Assembly: GCA_018266455.1 (NCBI GenBank)
Contig: JAFEAJ010000026.1
Location: forward strand, 1-64,000
Length of the DNA: 64,000 nt
Reading direction: 5' to 3'
Source: Bacteroidota bacterium
Lineage (GTDB): Bacteria; Bacteroidota; Bacteroidia; Chitinophagales; Chitinophagaceae
The notes under the pieces were generated by a model. That model was not told the DNA's origin, ran no database searches, and worked only from the letters and a program-made list of their open reading frames with translations. This document shows, one piece after another, positions 1 to 8,471 of this stretch (position 1 is its first letter; every line of letters starts with the position of its first letter). The translations under genes were made by a program, and so were the position numbers.

Positions 1-54
1 GGTGAAGCCATGCACAAAGCCATCGCGCAACACCAACCTTTAGGTTTGCATTAG
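1..54 (+). CDS. C-terminal end of an unidentified gene (partial)
   Basis: The first 17 codons in frame 1 end in a TAG and read through from the left edge, ending in the residues HQPLGLH. It fits the tail of a plus-strand gene whose body lies outside the window. In Bacteroidota, proA and proB often sit beside the arginine-biosynthesis genes, so an arg gene is possible, but the fragment is too short to identify. Frame 2 also stays open up to position 42, so even the reading frame is only a likely choice. Confidence 0.35.
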   Translation, partial: GEAMHKAIAQHQPLGLH

Positions 55-235
55 AAAGATTGATATAAATAAATGCTATTACTACTGCTTTCTTTTTTTG
101 CTACTTTTTTTCTTTGTCAATAACTGATTTTTGTGGATAACCAACCCTCAGGGGGAGGCGAAGAAAAGCAAGTAACCCGGCTATTTTCTTTCTATGAGTT
201 AATTTTCGGACATTGCTTTAAATAATCTTGCTCGT

Positions 236-829
236 ATGCTATGGGCTTATGTATTTGTGTTTATTGGCACATTGCTTGTTGATATTACTCCTTTCCCCTT
301 ACCGCCGGCATCTGCGGTAATGATTTTTATGCAGGTTGCATTCGGGCTGCCCGTTTGGCCGGTAATCATCATCGGCGTTGCAGGCTCAGTTGCGGGCAGG
401 CTTATCCTTATGTTATATATCCCCCTGATTGCAGAACGTATTTTGAGCAAATCAAAAAATGAAGACATACATTTCCTGGGAGAAAAAATTAAAAGCAGTG
501 GGTTGAAAGCGCAATTATTCATTTTGGTTTATACATTATTGCCTGTATCGTCCACTCCATTGTTTATTGCTGGTGGCATTGCCAGAATGAAACCGCACTA
601 CTTGGTTCCCTCTTTCTTTATAGGTAAATTTGTGAGTGATGCGCTTGCTGTGCACATGGGCGATTATGCAATGGAAAATACAAGCGATCTCTTAACAGGT
701 ATTATTTCCTGGCAATCGGTTTCGGCAATGCTGTTTTTTCTTTTGCTTCTTTTTTGTTTATTGTTTATTGACTGGCGCACATTGCTGCAAAAAAACAGGC
801 TCAGGCTTAAGTTCAATATATGGAAATAA
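236..829 (+). CDS. VTT/DedA-like multi-pass membrane protein
   Basis: A 197-residue, strongly hydrophobic protein with about five predicted membrane segments. Near the N-terminus is a proline-rich re-entrant-like stretch (DITPFPLPPAS), followed by a glycine-rich segment (IGVAGSVAGR). A second stretch, LPVSSTPLFIAGGIARM (about residues 103-119), resembles the G-x-x-R/K-M part of VTT (DedA/TVP38) proteins, which are proposed flippases or transporters in the inner membrane. The length fits the DedA range of about 200 residues. Its gene converges on proA with a 51 bp gap, so it is not part of the proline operon. The family call rests on pattern only; another small membrane family is possible. Confidence 0.55.
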   Translation: MLWAYVFVFIGTLLVDITPFPLPPASAVMIFMQVAFGLPVWPVIIIGVAGSVAGRLILMLYIPLIAERILSKSKNEDIHFLGEKIKSSGLKAQLFILVYTLLPVSSTPLFIAGGIARMKPHYLVPSFFIGKFVSDALAVHMGDYAMENTSDLLTGIISWQSVSAMLFFLLLLFCLLFIDWRTLLQKNRLRLKFNIWK

Positions 830-880
830 AGTTGGCCTTGTTTTGTCTTTACCAAAAACCAACGAACAGGGCGCATTTGT

Positions 881-2122
881 TTACCTGGTCTGCCCATCTC
901 CTCTTATCACCCATTTTTCAGTAACAAGCTTTTCTAAAGCAAATGGCCCTCTTGCATGCAGCTTTTGTGTAGATATGCCTATTTCTGCACCCAGGCCAAA
1001 TTCCTGGCCATCCGTAAATCTTGTTGAAGCATTGGAATAAACTGCTGCCGCATCTACTTCCTGTAAAAACCGCTCGCACTGTTTTTTGTTTTCAGAAATG
1101 ATGGCTTCTGAGTGTTTCGTGGAATATGCAGCAATATGCTCCAATGCTTCATCTATGTCATCCACTATTTTGACTGCGCATTTCAAGCTCAAAAATTCTC
1201 GACCGAAATCTTCAGGCAATGCTTTCTGTAAATATGGGTAATCTTTTAAGAGGTCATGTGCAAGTACATCTGCAAAAACCTCCACATGATATTTCCTGAA
1301 CGGTACTATCAGTTCTTTCAAAAAATCATTTGCGATTGGTTTGTCCACAAGAACAGCATCTGCTGCATTACAAACAGACGGCCTGGAAACTTTTGCGTTC
1401 ACTACAATATCAACTGCTTTTTTTAAGTCAGCATCTTTTTCAACATACACATGGCAAACGCCGGCCCCGGTTTCAATAACAGGGACCAAACTGTTTTTCC
1501 TGGCGTATTGTATCAGGTCATCTGAGCCACGCGGGATCAGCACATCTACATATTTGGTCGCGGTGAATAACTCCTGGACTGCGTCTCTTTCCGGTGGCAA
1601 TAGCGTTACGCAATCTTCATTGATGTTGTTTTTTTTCAAAGCCTGCTTAATAATTTCAACTGCAACTTTGTTCGTTTCATGGGCATCGGTACTTCCTTTC
1701 AAAGCACAGGCATTATGGCTGCGCAGGCATAGTGCGGCAATATCAAAGGTTACATTTGGCCGCGATTCATAAATAGCGGCTACCACGCCGAGAGGCACAG
1801 CCATTTTCTCGAGCAGCAACCCATTATGCAAGGTTTTTTTTTCCAATAGTTTTCCGCAGGGGCAGGGCAATTTGCTCACGTTGCGAATTGCGCCAGAAAT
1901 ACTGGTTACCCGTTGCTTATTCAACATCAGCCTGTCGTTGCGCGGGTTGGCAGGGCCCTGCTTTGCAAGATCTCTTGCATTGGCTTCCAGAATGCGGAAC
2001 ATGTTTTTTTCAAGAATGCTTGCGAGGTCAAGCAACATTTTTTGTATTTGCAGGTCATCTATGCTGCGCAGTTCCACAGATGCTTTGTGGGTTTTTATGA
2101 TAAGCGCTAAAATGGGGGTCAT
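881..2122 (-). CDS. proA: Gamma-glutamyl phosphate reductase (ProA)
   Basis: 413 residues, the usual length for ProA. It reduces gamma-glutamyl phosphate to glutamate-5-semialdehyde with NADPH, the second step of cytosolic proline synthesis. The catalytic cysteine is C251 in the motif NAKVSRPSVCNAADAVL. An aldehyde-dehydrogenase-type cofactor region (VPLGVVAAIYESRPNVT, about residues 109-125) and a late GAEIGISTQKLHARGP segment are intact. The start lies 9 bp downstream of the proB stop on the same strand, so the two are almost certainly one transcript in the order proB-proA, with products acting in sequence. Confidence 0.96.
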   Translation of the reverse strand: MTPILALIIKTHKASVELRSIDDLQIQKMLLDLASILEKNMFRILEANARDLAKQGPANPRNDRLMLNKQRVTSISGAIRNVSKLPCPCGKLLEKKTLHNGLLLEKMAVPLGVVAAIYESRPNVTFDIAALCLRSHNACALKGSTDAHETNKVAVEIIKQALKKNNINEDCVTLLPPERDAVQELFTATKYVDVLIPRGSDDLIQYARKNSLVPVIETGAGVCHVYVEKDADLKKAVDIVVNAKVSRPSVCNAADAVLVDKPIANDFLKELIVPFRKYHVEVFADVLAHDLLKDYPYLQKALPEDFGREFLSLKCAVKIVDDIDEALEHIAAYSTKHSEAIISENKKQCERFLQEVDAAAVYSNASTRFTDGQEFGLGAEIGISTQKLHARGPFALEKLVTEKWVIRGDGQTR

Positions 2123-2131
2123 TTTTTCTTT

Positions 2132-3163
2132 TTAAAATAAAACAATATCATCTGCATGGGCAGCTATTACATGTTTCATGGAAATACTATCCTGTATCTC
2201 TTTGGCTGGAAGCTTTACTTTGGCTACCCCAATGATTTCTTCCTTATCATCCATCAATTGCACCACTTCCCCGGGAATAAATTTACCGAATACATTCTTT
2301 ATGCCAACAGTCAGCAAACTTTTTCGCTGATGTAATGCTTTCACAGCACCTTTATCAATTAGCATGCTTCCAATGGTGATGCTTCCGCTCGCCAGCCATT
2401 TTTGCCGGGCTTTTAAATTGGATGGCTGCGCTTTGAAAGTAGTGCCGTTAAGCCCGTTCAATGCGTCGGTGAAAGGAGCATTGCCGTTAAGCCCGCAAAT
2501 AATCACCTTTATGCCGAGCAAATTAGCAAGCCTTGTAAAAGTGAGCTTTGATACCATTCCGCCCAGGCCAACTTGGGTCTTACCTGTTTTTACGAGCCCC
2601 AGGATATAATTGTCGATCTTGTTGACAACAGGAATGATTTTTTTTTCATTGTCCATAAACCCGCCAACCGAGGTGCAAATGATCAATGCTGCAGCATTGA
2701 GCCCCACACCAACCAGGGTAGCCAGTTCATCATTATCAGAAAATTTGAGCTCTACATTGCTCACCAGGTCATTTTCATTAATAATGGGAATGATGCCATT
2801 TTGCCAGAAGGAATCAAATGTTTCTTTCAGTTGCAGGAACTGTGCACGATTTGAAAAATGATGCCTTTCGCATAATGCCTGCGCAACAGGCATGTGGTAA
2901 GCCTCAAAATATTTCTGGTACAAAGCGATCAATATCGGGTTCCCGATGGCCGCTGCTGCTTTCCGTTCAGTCAGCGTTCCTTTATACTGGAGCAGGTATT
3001 TTTTGCCACTGCCCACAGCCCCGCTTGAAACAAGGGCCACATTATATTTGGGAGAGAGGCTGGCTATTTCAGATGCTACTTTTTTGATCACAGTGTGATT
3101 GATGTCGCCCTGGTCGGAAATAGCGGCAGTGCCTAATTTAATGACCAATACGGGTTTTTGCAT
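2132..3163 (-). CDS. proB: Glutamate 5-kinase (ProB) with PUA domain
   Basis: 343 residues. It phosphorylates glutamate to gamma-glutamyl phosphate, the committed step of proline synthesis. The N-terminal amino-acid-kinase domain begins with VIKLGTAAIS and contains ALVSSGAVGSG and IPIINENDLVS. The GLGGMVSKL motif (around residue 199) is the expected G-x-GGM-x-[ST]K nucleotide/substrate loop. The C-terminal 75 or so residues, from SGSITIGSMLIDKGAVKAL onward, form a PUA domain, as in long-form ProB. It is first gene of the proB-proA pair. Proline feedback inhibition is typical of the family but cannot be read from the sequence. Confidence 0.96.
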   Translation of the reverse strand: MQKPVLVIKLGTAAISDQGDINHTVIKKVASEIASLSPKYNVALVSSGAVGSGKKYLLQYKGTLTERKAAAAIGNPILIALYQKYFEAYHMPVAQALCERHHFSNRAQFLQLKETFDSFWQNGIIPIINENDLVSNVELKFSDNDELATLVGVGLNAAALIICTSVGGFMDNEKKIIPVVNKIDNYILGLVKTGKTQVGLGGMVSKLTFTRLANLLGIKVIICGLNGNAPFTDALNGLNGTTFKAQPSNLKARQKWLASGSITIGSMLIDKGAVKALHQRKSLLTVGIKNVFGKFIPGEVVQLMDDKEEIIGVAKVKLPAKEIQDSISMKHVIAAHADDIVLF

Positions 3164-3483
3164 GGCGCAAAACTATTGAATGAAGATGGTGGCAGCAAGG
3201 AAAGGCTTGATGATTTTTATTTTACTGAAATAAAAATTGAAAACGCCCCAAAACTCGCCCAGGCTATTGCGAGAATAGGAAGCAGGATATGTGGCTGTTT
3301 TACGGTTTCCACAAAATTTTCGGCAGAAATAATATTGCGTTTTTAAATGAAAGCGCTGCTGCGCATTATTTTTTTTATTTTCTGCTGTTGTGCCTGGCCA
3401 CTAAGGTTGGCGCATGGGGCTTAGGTGCACGTTAAGTACAACAACCGGCACAACACCGCTCGAAAAAACCAATGAAAAGAGTT
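3164..3483. other. Intergenic region upstream of proB
   Basis: About 320 bp between the proB start and the end of a small hypothetical gene. It should hold the proB promoter. I see no convincing gene, RNA structure or terminator. The short open frame on the plus strand at 3158-3346 has no recognisable content. Confidence 0.4.
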
Positions 3484-3756
3484 TTAATCTTTTCGTTTTG
3501 TCCAATCAGGAATATAAATTTCATGTACTTCTTTCAAGCGCTCGTAACTTTTGAGGAACTTTTTTTTCGCTTTTTCATTGTCAAAAGTCAGGATAAACTT
3601 TGGGCCGGTATTGTAAAAGTATATCTTTCCTCTGCTGGAGTCCATTCCTTCCCTGTATGGGACACCCGCTTTTGCTAAAATATCTTCCGCCTCCATAAGC
3701 CCTGTTTCCTTTTTGAAAACAATAATCAGTTCTATTTTGCCTCTTGTCATTTTCAT
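3484..3756 (-). CDS. Small hypothetical protein
   Basis: A 90-residue protein starting MKMTRGKIEL and ending PDWTKRKD. The frame stays open upstream to 3879, but those 41 codons (rich in W, Q and N, without pattern) look non-coding, so I prefer ATG 3754-3756; ATG 3748-3750 is also possible. The sequence alternates strands and helices, with hydrophobic stretches IELIIVF and KFILTF and a basic KAKKKFLKSYERLKE helix, giving a compact alpha/beta look. There is no signal peptide. I do not recognise the family. The gene stands alone between proB and glnA. Confidence 0.5.
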   Translation of the reverse strand: MKMTRGKIELIIVFKKETGLMEAEDILAKAGVPYREGMDSSRGKIYFYNTGPKFILTFDNEKAKKKFLKSYERLKEVHEIYIPDWTKRKD

Positions 3757-4142
3757 TGATGGTCTTGATTTTAAAATATGGTTTGATGGTCCTGCTTTCT
3801 TGAAAAGGCAGATGTTTTGCCATCGGGTTTGTTGTAAATTACCAAATTCTTCTTTCCAGGCGATCTTCGCATAACTCATATTTGCAGGTGAAGAAACCTT
3901 TGCTGTTCATCTCCTTCATAAAAATAATATGGCCTCAATTCCACTTTAATGCAAAATACAGTCTTCCCTGATTTGTTGGGTTTGGGTTTTAAATTGCCGT
4001 AAAGGAAAATTTTCCTGAAAGCTACTGCAAGAGGCGGGTAGCAGAAATTGGGGCAAGCCCTTATTTTGGAAATATGAGATGCGCTTGCTCAAACAAAACG
4101 GGCTGAAATTTTTTGAATGCTGCCCAGGCCTAAAGGTAGATG

Positions 4143-4174
4143 AAAAATCCCCCTTCAACAGAAGGGGGATTTTT
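4143..4174. terminator. Bidirectional intrinsic terminator downstream of glnA
   Basis: A perfect 14 bp inverted repeat: left arm 4143-4156 (AAAAATCCCCCTTC), loop AACA 4157-4160, right arm 4161-4174. The C/G core is flanked by A and T runs, so it works in either direction. It sits 26 bp beyond the glnA stop on the minus strand and most likely ends that transcript. Confidence 0.9.
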
Positions 4175-4200
4175 TATTCTTGCAGGAGGCCAAATGGTTA

Positions 4201-5220
4201 TTATATTTTTACAGACTTAACTGTTTTGATTATTCGTGCTGCTACTTTGTATGGGTCGGCTGCAGAATTTGGGCGACGGTCTTCAAGATATCCTTTCCAT
4301 CCTCTTTGCACAGTTGCAATAGGTATGCGGATTGACGCGCCGCGGTTTGAAACGCCGTAGGAGAAATCATGGATAGAAGCTGTTTCATGTTTACCGGTAA
4401 GGCGCAGGTGGTTGTCAGCGCCATATACTGCAATATGTTCTTTTACTACCGGGCGGAAAGCTTCGCAAATTTTTTCATACATCTCTTTACTGCCGCATGT
4501 GCGCAATGTGGAATTGGAAAAATTGGCGTGCATGCCACTTCCATTCCAATCCAGGTTGCCAAGCGGTTTGCAATGCCAGTTCACCGCAACACCATATTGT
4601 TCGCCAATCCTTTCCAGGAGGTAACGGGCAACCCATATTTGATCGCCGGCTTCTTTGGCACCTTTTGCAAAAATCTGGAACTCCCACTGGCCTGTGGCAA
4701 CTTCGGCGTTAATGCCTTCCACGTTGATGCCTGCTTCAATGATGGTGTCCAGGTGTTCTTCGACTATGGTGCGGCCAAAAGCGTAGTTGGCCCCAACCCC
4801 GCAATAATAAGGGCCCTGTGGCCCAGGGAAACCACCTTCGGGAAAACCAAGGGGCTTATTCGTTTTGGTATCCCATAAAAAATATTCCTGTTCAAAACCA
4901 AACCAGAAATCATTGTCATCATCTTCGATTGTTGCCCTGCCGTTCGATTGGTGAGGTGTGCCATCGGCATTCAGTACTTCGCACATGACCAGGTAAGCAT
5001 TTTTTCGCTGGGGATCTTTCACCATATAAACAGGTTTCAATAAACAGTCTGAAGATCCGCCTGGAGCTTGTTCAGTTGAGGATCCGTCGAAAGACCATAC
5101 GGGCAGAGAGGCTATTTTGCCGTCAAATTCTTCGCCCTTCACAATTTTAGTTTTGCTTCTTAAACTTTGAGTTGGTTTATAGCCGTCCAGCCAAATGTAT
5201 TCCAGCTTAGTTAATGACAT
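4201..5220 (-). CDS. glnA: Glutamine synthetase, type II (eukaryotic-like)
   Basis: 339 residues, the compact GSII size rather than the 440-470 of GSI or over 700 of GSIII. It makes glutamine from glutamate, ammonia and ATP in the cytosol. Visible GSII motifs are WSFDGSSTEQAPGGSSD (beta-grasp and start of the active site), FGFEQEYFLWD (metal-binding glutamates), NWHCKPLGNLDWNGSGMHAN, TGKHETASIHDFSYGVSNRG and ASIRIPIATV. The gene is monocistronic with its own terminator and a roughly 500 bp AT-rich upstream region. GSII enzymes are not controlled by adenylylation, and no regulator gene is adjacent. Confidence 0.96.
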   Translation of the reverse strand: MSLTKLEYIWLDGYKPTQSLRSKTKIVKGEEFDGKIASLPVWSFDGSSTEQAPGGSSDCLLKPVYMVKDPQRKNAYLVMCEVLNADGTPHQSNGRATIEDDDNDFWFGFEQEYFLWDTKTNKPLGFPEGGFPGPQGPYYCGVGANYAFGRTIVEEHLDTIIEAGINVEGINAEVATGQWEFQIFAKGAKEAGDQIWVARYLLERIGEQYGVAVNWHCKPLGNLDWNGSGMHANFSNSTLRTCGSKEMYEKICEAFRPVVKEHIAVYGADNHLRLTGKHETASIHDFSYGVSNRGASIRIPIATVQRGWKGYLEDRRPNSAADPYKVAARIIKTVKSVKI

Positions 5221-5738
5221 GTTTTATTTGGTTTTTGTAATGAAAAAATCGCGATAAAGACATAATAAGTCAGCTTGGTTAGGAATTTTGTGCAATATAA
5301 TTATTTTTGATTTTTTTCAGATAATTTTTTAAAAAAACTAAAATAATGGTTATTAAATATAATATATAATATTTTTTATACTTATTTATGAGCTGACAAG
5401 AATATTTTAGTGTCAATGAACCTTGGAATCAAAACAATGCCTGAATTTTATTTATTTAATTAATAAACAACTATTTATGAATATTTCCTCTAATGTGCCT
5501 AACTAAGCCTGTATTAAAATCACGCGAAACCTATTGGAAAAACTTAATAAGCAATGATGGAGTAACATCAATTGAATCTACAGATTAACTAATTATATAA
5601 ATTCATAATTTAATAGGTTTTCATTATATGGCAACCCGTTTATCCACTCAATTTTAAGATCTCATCAAGGCAACTGATATTTCTACCTGGTAACCATTGC
5701 TCCTGGTGCATCATGAAATATCTTTGAAAAAAAACAAC
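5221..5738. other. AT-rich intergenic region between glnA and a lipoprotein gene
   Basis: About 520 bp, very A/T rich (for example around 5330-5390), separating two divergently transcribed genes and so expected to hold both promoters. I found no open frame with protein-like content, no tRNA and no clear palindrome. The length and composition would suit a regulated glnA promoter, but that is inference. Confidence 0.45.
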
Positions 5739-6203
5739 ATGAGAAAAAGCATTATGACAATTGCGGGCACCTGTGCATTGTTCTTTTCCTGCAAACAAAG
5801 CACATCACCAACGGACAGCCATTCCATTAAACTCAATGGCACATGGCAACTGGTGCAAGGCATTACCGTTACGAAAGGGGACAGTGCAGTTACTGATTAT
5901 ACCAAAAAGCAAAGAATGATCAAGATCATCAACGACACTCATTTTGCTTTTCTGAAACATGATATAGGCATGCCAAAGGATTCTTCGCTGAATTTCGACG
6001 CAGGCGGCGGCAGCTATCAATTGGCTGGCAGCCAATATACCGAGCACCTTGATTTTTATAACGACCGGAACTGGGAAGGCAAAACATTTGTATTTACTGT
6101 TGCCATTAGCAACGACACCCTCATTCAAAAAGGGATCGAGAAAGTTGAAGGAGCCGGCATTGACAGGGAGATTATTGAGAAATATGTGAAGGTGAAAGAA
6201 TAA
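5739..6203 (+). CDS. Lipocalin-like lipoprotein, hypothetical
   Basis: 154 residues from ATG 5739, chosen because it begins a short type II signal peptide (MRKSIMTIAGTCALFFSC) with a lipobox cysteine at residue 18; upstream in-frame codons to 5697 are not needed. The mature part starts LNGTWQLVQG, the usual opening of Bacteroidota lipocalin-like domains, and continues as beta-strand-rich sequence with DTHFAFLKHD. The protein is probably anchored in the periplasm or outer membrane; a ligand cannot be named. Its opening resembles the second half of the lipoprotein encoded at 8472-9257. Confidence 0.65.
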   Translation: MRKSIMTIAGTCALFFSCKQSTSPTDSHSIKLNGTWQLVQGITVTKGDSAVTDYTKKQRMIKIINDTHFAFLKHDIGMPKDSSLNFDAGGGSYQLAGSQYTEHLDFYNDRNWEGKTFVFTVAISNDTLIQKGIEKVEGAGIDREIIEKYVKVKE

Positions 6204-6283
6204 AGCCCCGATTGTAAGAACTGGTTTCTTTGAGTTGAATGATAAGTATTCGCTTAATATCATCCATGCATTTGCATAAAGTT

Positions 6284-6437
6284 AGGACCTGTTTAAAAAA
6301 TGATGATAAAGATTTAGTATAACGGCAATTAAACTTTTCCAAAGCCTAAATAGCTGATAAGTTCTTGCCTTTGGCAATAGCCCTGGAAAAGCTGGAGCCC
6401 GTTGATGATTCAAGAAATTATTTTTTAAACTGGACCT
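6284..6437. mobile_element. MITE-like element, copy 1
   Basis: A 154 bp non-coding segment bounded by imperfect terminal inverted repeats. The left end 6284-6304 is AGGACCTGTTTAAAAAATGAT. The right end 6417-6437, read on the minus strand, is AGGTCCAGTTTAAAAAATAAT; the two match at 18 of 21 positions. The internal sequence AACTTTTCCAAAGC at 6332-6345 recurs at nearly the same offset in the second copy at 63157-63309. No target-site duplication is obvious. It is probably a non-autonomous derivative of an insertion sequence, but no transposase is in the window. Confidence 0.65.
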
Positions 6438-6518
6438 GTATAATCTGTGCTCGATTTCACAGCATTCCTTAATTTCATCATCGCCTTAATTTTTAAATAA
6501 TCCTCAAAACTTCTAACG

Positions 6519-7109
6519 ATGGAACCAGCAATCTCAATTATTAAAGACAATTCGGCGAACCCTGCCCCATTGGGCCTGTTTGGGTTTGGCATGACAACTG
6601 TTCTGCTTAACCTGCACAATGCAGGAATATTTGAAATGAATGCTATGGTACTGGCCATGGGCATTTTTTATGGAGGGCTTGCACAAATTGTTGCAGGCAT
6701 TCTTGAATCAAAAAAGAACAACAGTTTCGGCATGACTGCTTTTATCTCCTATGGGTTTTTCTGGCTCACGCTCGTCGGGCTGATCGTGATGCCAAAACTG
6801 GGATGGGCCGTTGCGGCATCAGGATCCGGGATGATTGCTTATCTCATCATGTGGGGCATTTTCACATTGCTGCTTTTCTTCGGCACGCTTAAAATCAGCA
6901 AAGCGCTGCAGTTTGTTTTCGCAACACTTGCCATTTTGTTTTTCTTGTTGGCTGCCGGCGATGCAACAGGCAATGCAGGGTTGAAAACATTTACAGGGTA
7001 TGAAGGTATTGTTTGCGGTTCCGCAGCGATTTATACTGCTGCCGGGACCCTGCTTAATGAAGTGTATGGAAAAACGGTGTTGCCTCTTGGGCTGGTGAAG
7101 AAAGGCTGA
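6519..7109 (+). CDS. satP: Acetate/succinate transporter, GPR1/FUN34/SatP family
   Basis: 196 residues with six predicted membrane helices. The signature [14 protein letters not shown] (residues 14-27) before the first helix is the family hallmark; it forms the narrow hydrophobic constriction in the known hexameric channels. The central [14 protein letters not shown] segment is also characteristic. Family members move acetate and succinate across the inner membrane with protons. The gene starts about 80 bp after the MITE-like element and ends 13 bp from the convergent reductase-like gene. Substrate preference cannot be read here. Confidence 0.9.
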   Translation: MEPAISIIKDNSANPAPLGLFGFGMTTVLLNLHNAGIFEMNAMVLAMGIFYGGLAQIVAGILESKKNNSFGMTAFISYGFFWLTLVGLIVMPKLGWAVAASGSGMIAYLIMWGIFTLLLFFGTLKISKALQFVFATLAILFFLLAAGDATGNAGLKTFTGYEGIVCGSAAIYTAAGTLLNEVYGKTVLPLGLVKKG

Positions 7110-7122
7110 TGAGCGGCGACAG

Positions 7123-7905
7123 TTAAATCAAAAAAGGGATTATCGCCGATCGGTTTGACGGATAATTGTTGAAGCGGGCTTTATACCATTTGTGATGTGC
7201 TATTGCACGTGGTATTAAATTGGCAGCAGTCCATAAAAAAAATGCCCATGCGGGCAGGTTCCAGCACAGGACAGCAAAGCCAAACCATTCGATAAGCTCA
7301 CCAAAAAGGTTGGGGCAACTGATATAGCGGAACAGCCATCCGCGAGGAATTATATAATGCGTTTCATTTGGCTTACGAAGATGGATGAGCAGGTTGTCTG
7401 CTTTCCAGTTAATGTACAGGCCAACAAAAAATAATAAGCTGCCTGCAATAAAGCGGAAACTGGTTAACCATCCTCCCCCGTAATGCGCATAATGTACAAA
7501 ATAATAGCCCAGGGAAGATCCATTGATAATATTGAACAATATACCAGAACACATAACGAGCATAGGCATCTTTTTCCCTTTAGTGTGCAGGCGGAAAGGA
7601 AAAACAAATGTGCGGTTGAAGTAATGAAGGCAAAACAATGCGATCATTACAAGATCTGTTGACGAAAGCATGCCCCAGTTCGGGATAATAAAAACAAAAA
7701 GCATGATCACTGCTGCAGATTCCATAACTGCCCAACCCAGCTTATTGCTGATGGCTGGCCCCCATCTCGCTGAACTATGCCTGCCATAGGGAGCAGTTAT
7801 TTTCAGCAGCACCAGGAAAATAATAATTGCCAAAACAATCCATGCGCAGATCAATTCTTTATACCGGGTAAAAGGGATAGCAACAGTTGTCATCAAATCG
7901 AACAA
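7123..7905 (-). CDS. Steroid 5-alpha-reductase-like membrane protein
   Basis: 260 residues with about six membrane segments. The N-terminal part carries APYGRHSSARWGPAISNKLG, typical of 3-oxo-5-alpha-steroid 4-dehydrogenases. The C-terminal third has GWLFRYISCPNLFGELIEW and AHHKWYKARF, matching the family's NADPH/lipid-binding end. The true substrate in bacteria is usually unknown; a lipid or isoprenoid enone is a reasonable guess. The initiator could be the first Met or the Met five residues in. It converges with satP, so no operon partner is suggested. Confidence 0.85.
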   Translation of the reverse strand: MFDLMTTVAIPFTRYKELICAWIVLAIIIFLVLLKITAPYGRHSSARWGPAISNKLGWAVMESAAVIMLFVFIIPNWGMLSSTDLVMIALFCLHYFNRTFVFPFRLHTKGKKMPMLVMCSGILFNIINGSSLGYYFVHYAHYGGGWLTSFRFIAGSLLFFVGLYINWKADNLLIHLRKPNETHYIIPRGWLFRYISCPNLFGELIEWFGFAVLCWNLPAWAFFLWTAANLIPRAIAHHKWYKARFNNYPSNRSAIIPFLI

Positions 7906-8072
7906 TATATTTTCTGTTATACGTGCTAAAAGTGCAGATTATTGAACAAGATAAAGCATTTGCCCATTAACATTGCAATAGCAATTGGCGGTGCATGGAT
8001 TTTTTTTTCGATTGCTGTCGTTAAAAGTTTTACATTTAGTATCCAATCTAATCATCTTCAAATAGTCAAGCC

Positions 8073-8390
8073 ATGAAAAAACATTTAGCAGTTGCTTCAA
8101 TTCTTTTTTTGTCTGCATGTGCATCTGCAAAGCTCATTGCGCCTGGACAGGCCGATGCGGACAGGGGAGCGCAGAAATTTCCTGGTTATACCATGAACGA
8201 TCTGAATGAGGGCAAAGGAATTTATGAGGCCCATTGCAACAAATGCCATAAATATAAAGCGCCCCAAACACGAGATGAAGCAAAATGGGACAAAGTAATT
8301 CCTGTGATGGCAAGAAAAGCCAAACTTGACACTGCCCAGGAGGCACTGGTGTTAAAATACGTGGTTACGATGAGCACTGTTAAACAGTAA
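8073..8390 (+). CDS. Cytochrome c-type lipoprotein, monoheme
   Basis: 105 residues. A type II signal peptide ends at the lipobox LSAC, with the lipidated cysteine at residue 16. A single heme-binding motif, C55-N-K-C58-H59, follows the helix GKGIYEAHCNKCH. M79 in IPVMARKA is the probable second axial ligand. This is the pattern of a small class I cytochrome c held to a membrane on its periplasmic face, most likely an electron carrier. The gene stands alone between two minus-strand genes. Confidence 0.85.
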   Translation: MKKHLAVASILFLSACASAKLIAPGQADADRGAQKFPGYTMNDLNEGKGIYEAHCNKCHKYKAPQTRDEAKWDKVIPVMARKAKLDTAQEALVLKYVVTMSTVKQ

Positions 8391-8471
8391 CAGGCATTGG
8401 CTTTGTTAAACAGCTACTACCTGTAGCACAATTTATTAATAAATTGCCTGCAGGCATAGGCATATTCTTTT

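Noticed and set aside
3158..3346. 62-residue plus-strand frame upstream of proB
   Set aside because: No signal, motif or composition suggesting a protein; overlaps the expected proB promoter.
4369..4878. 169-residue frame on the plus strand
   Set aside because: Antisense shadow of the glutamine synthetase gene.
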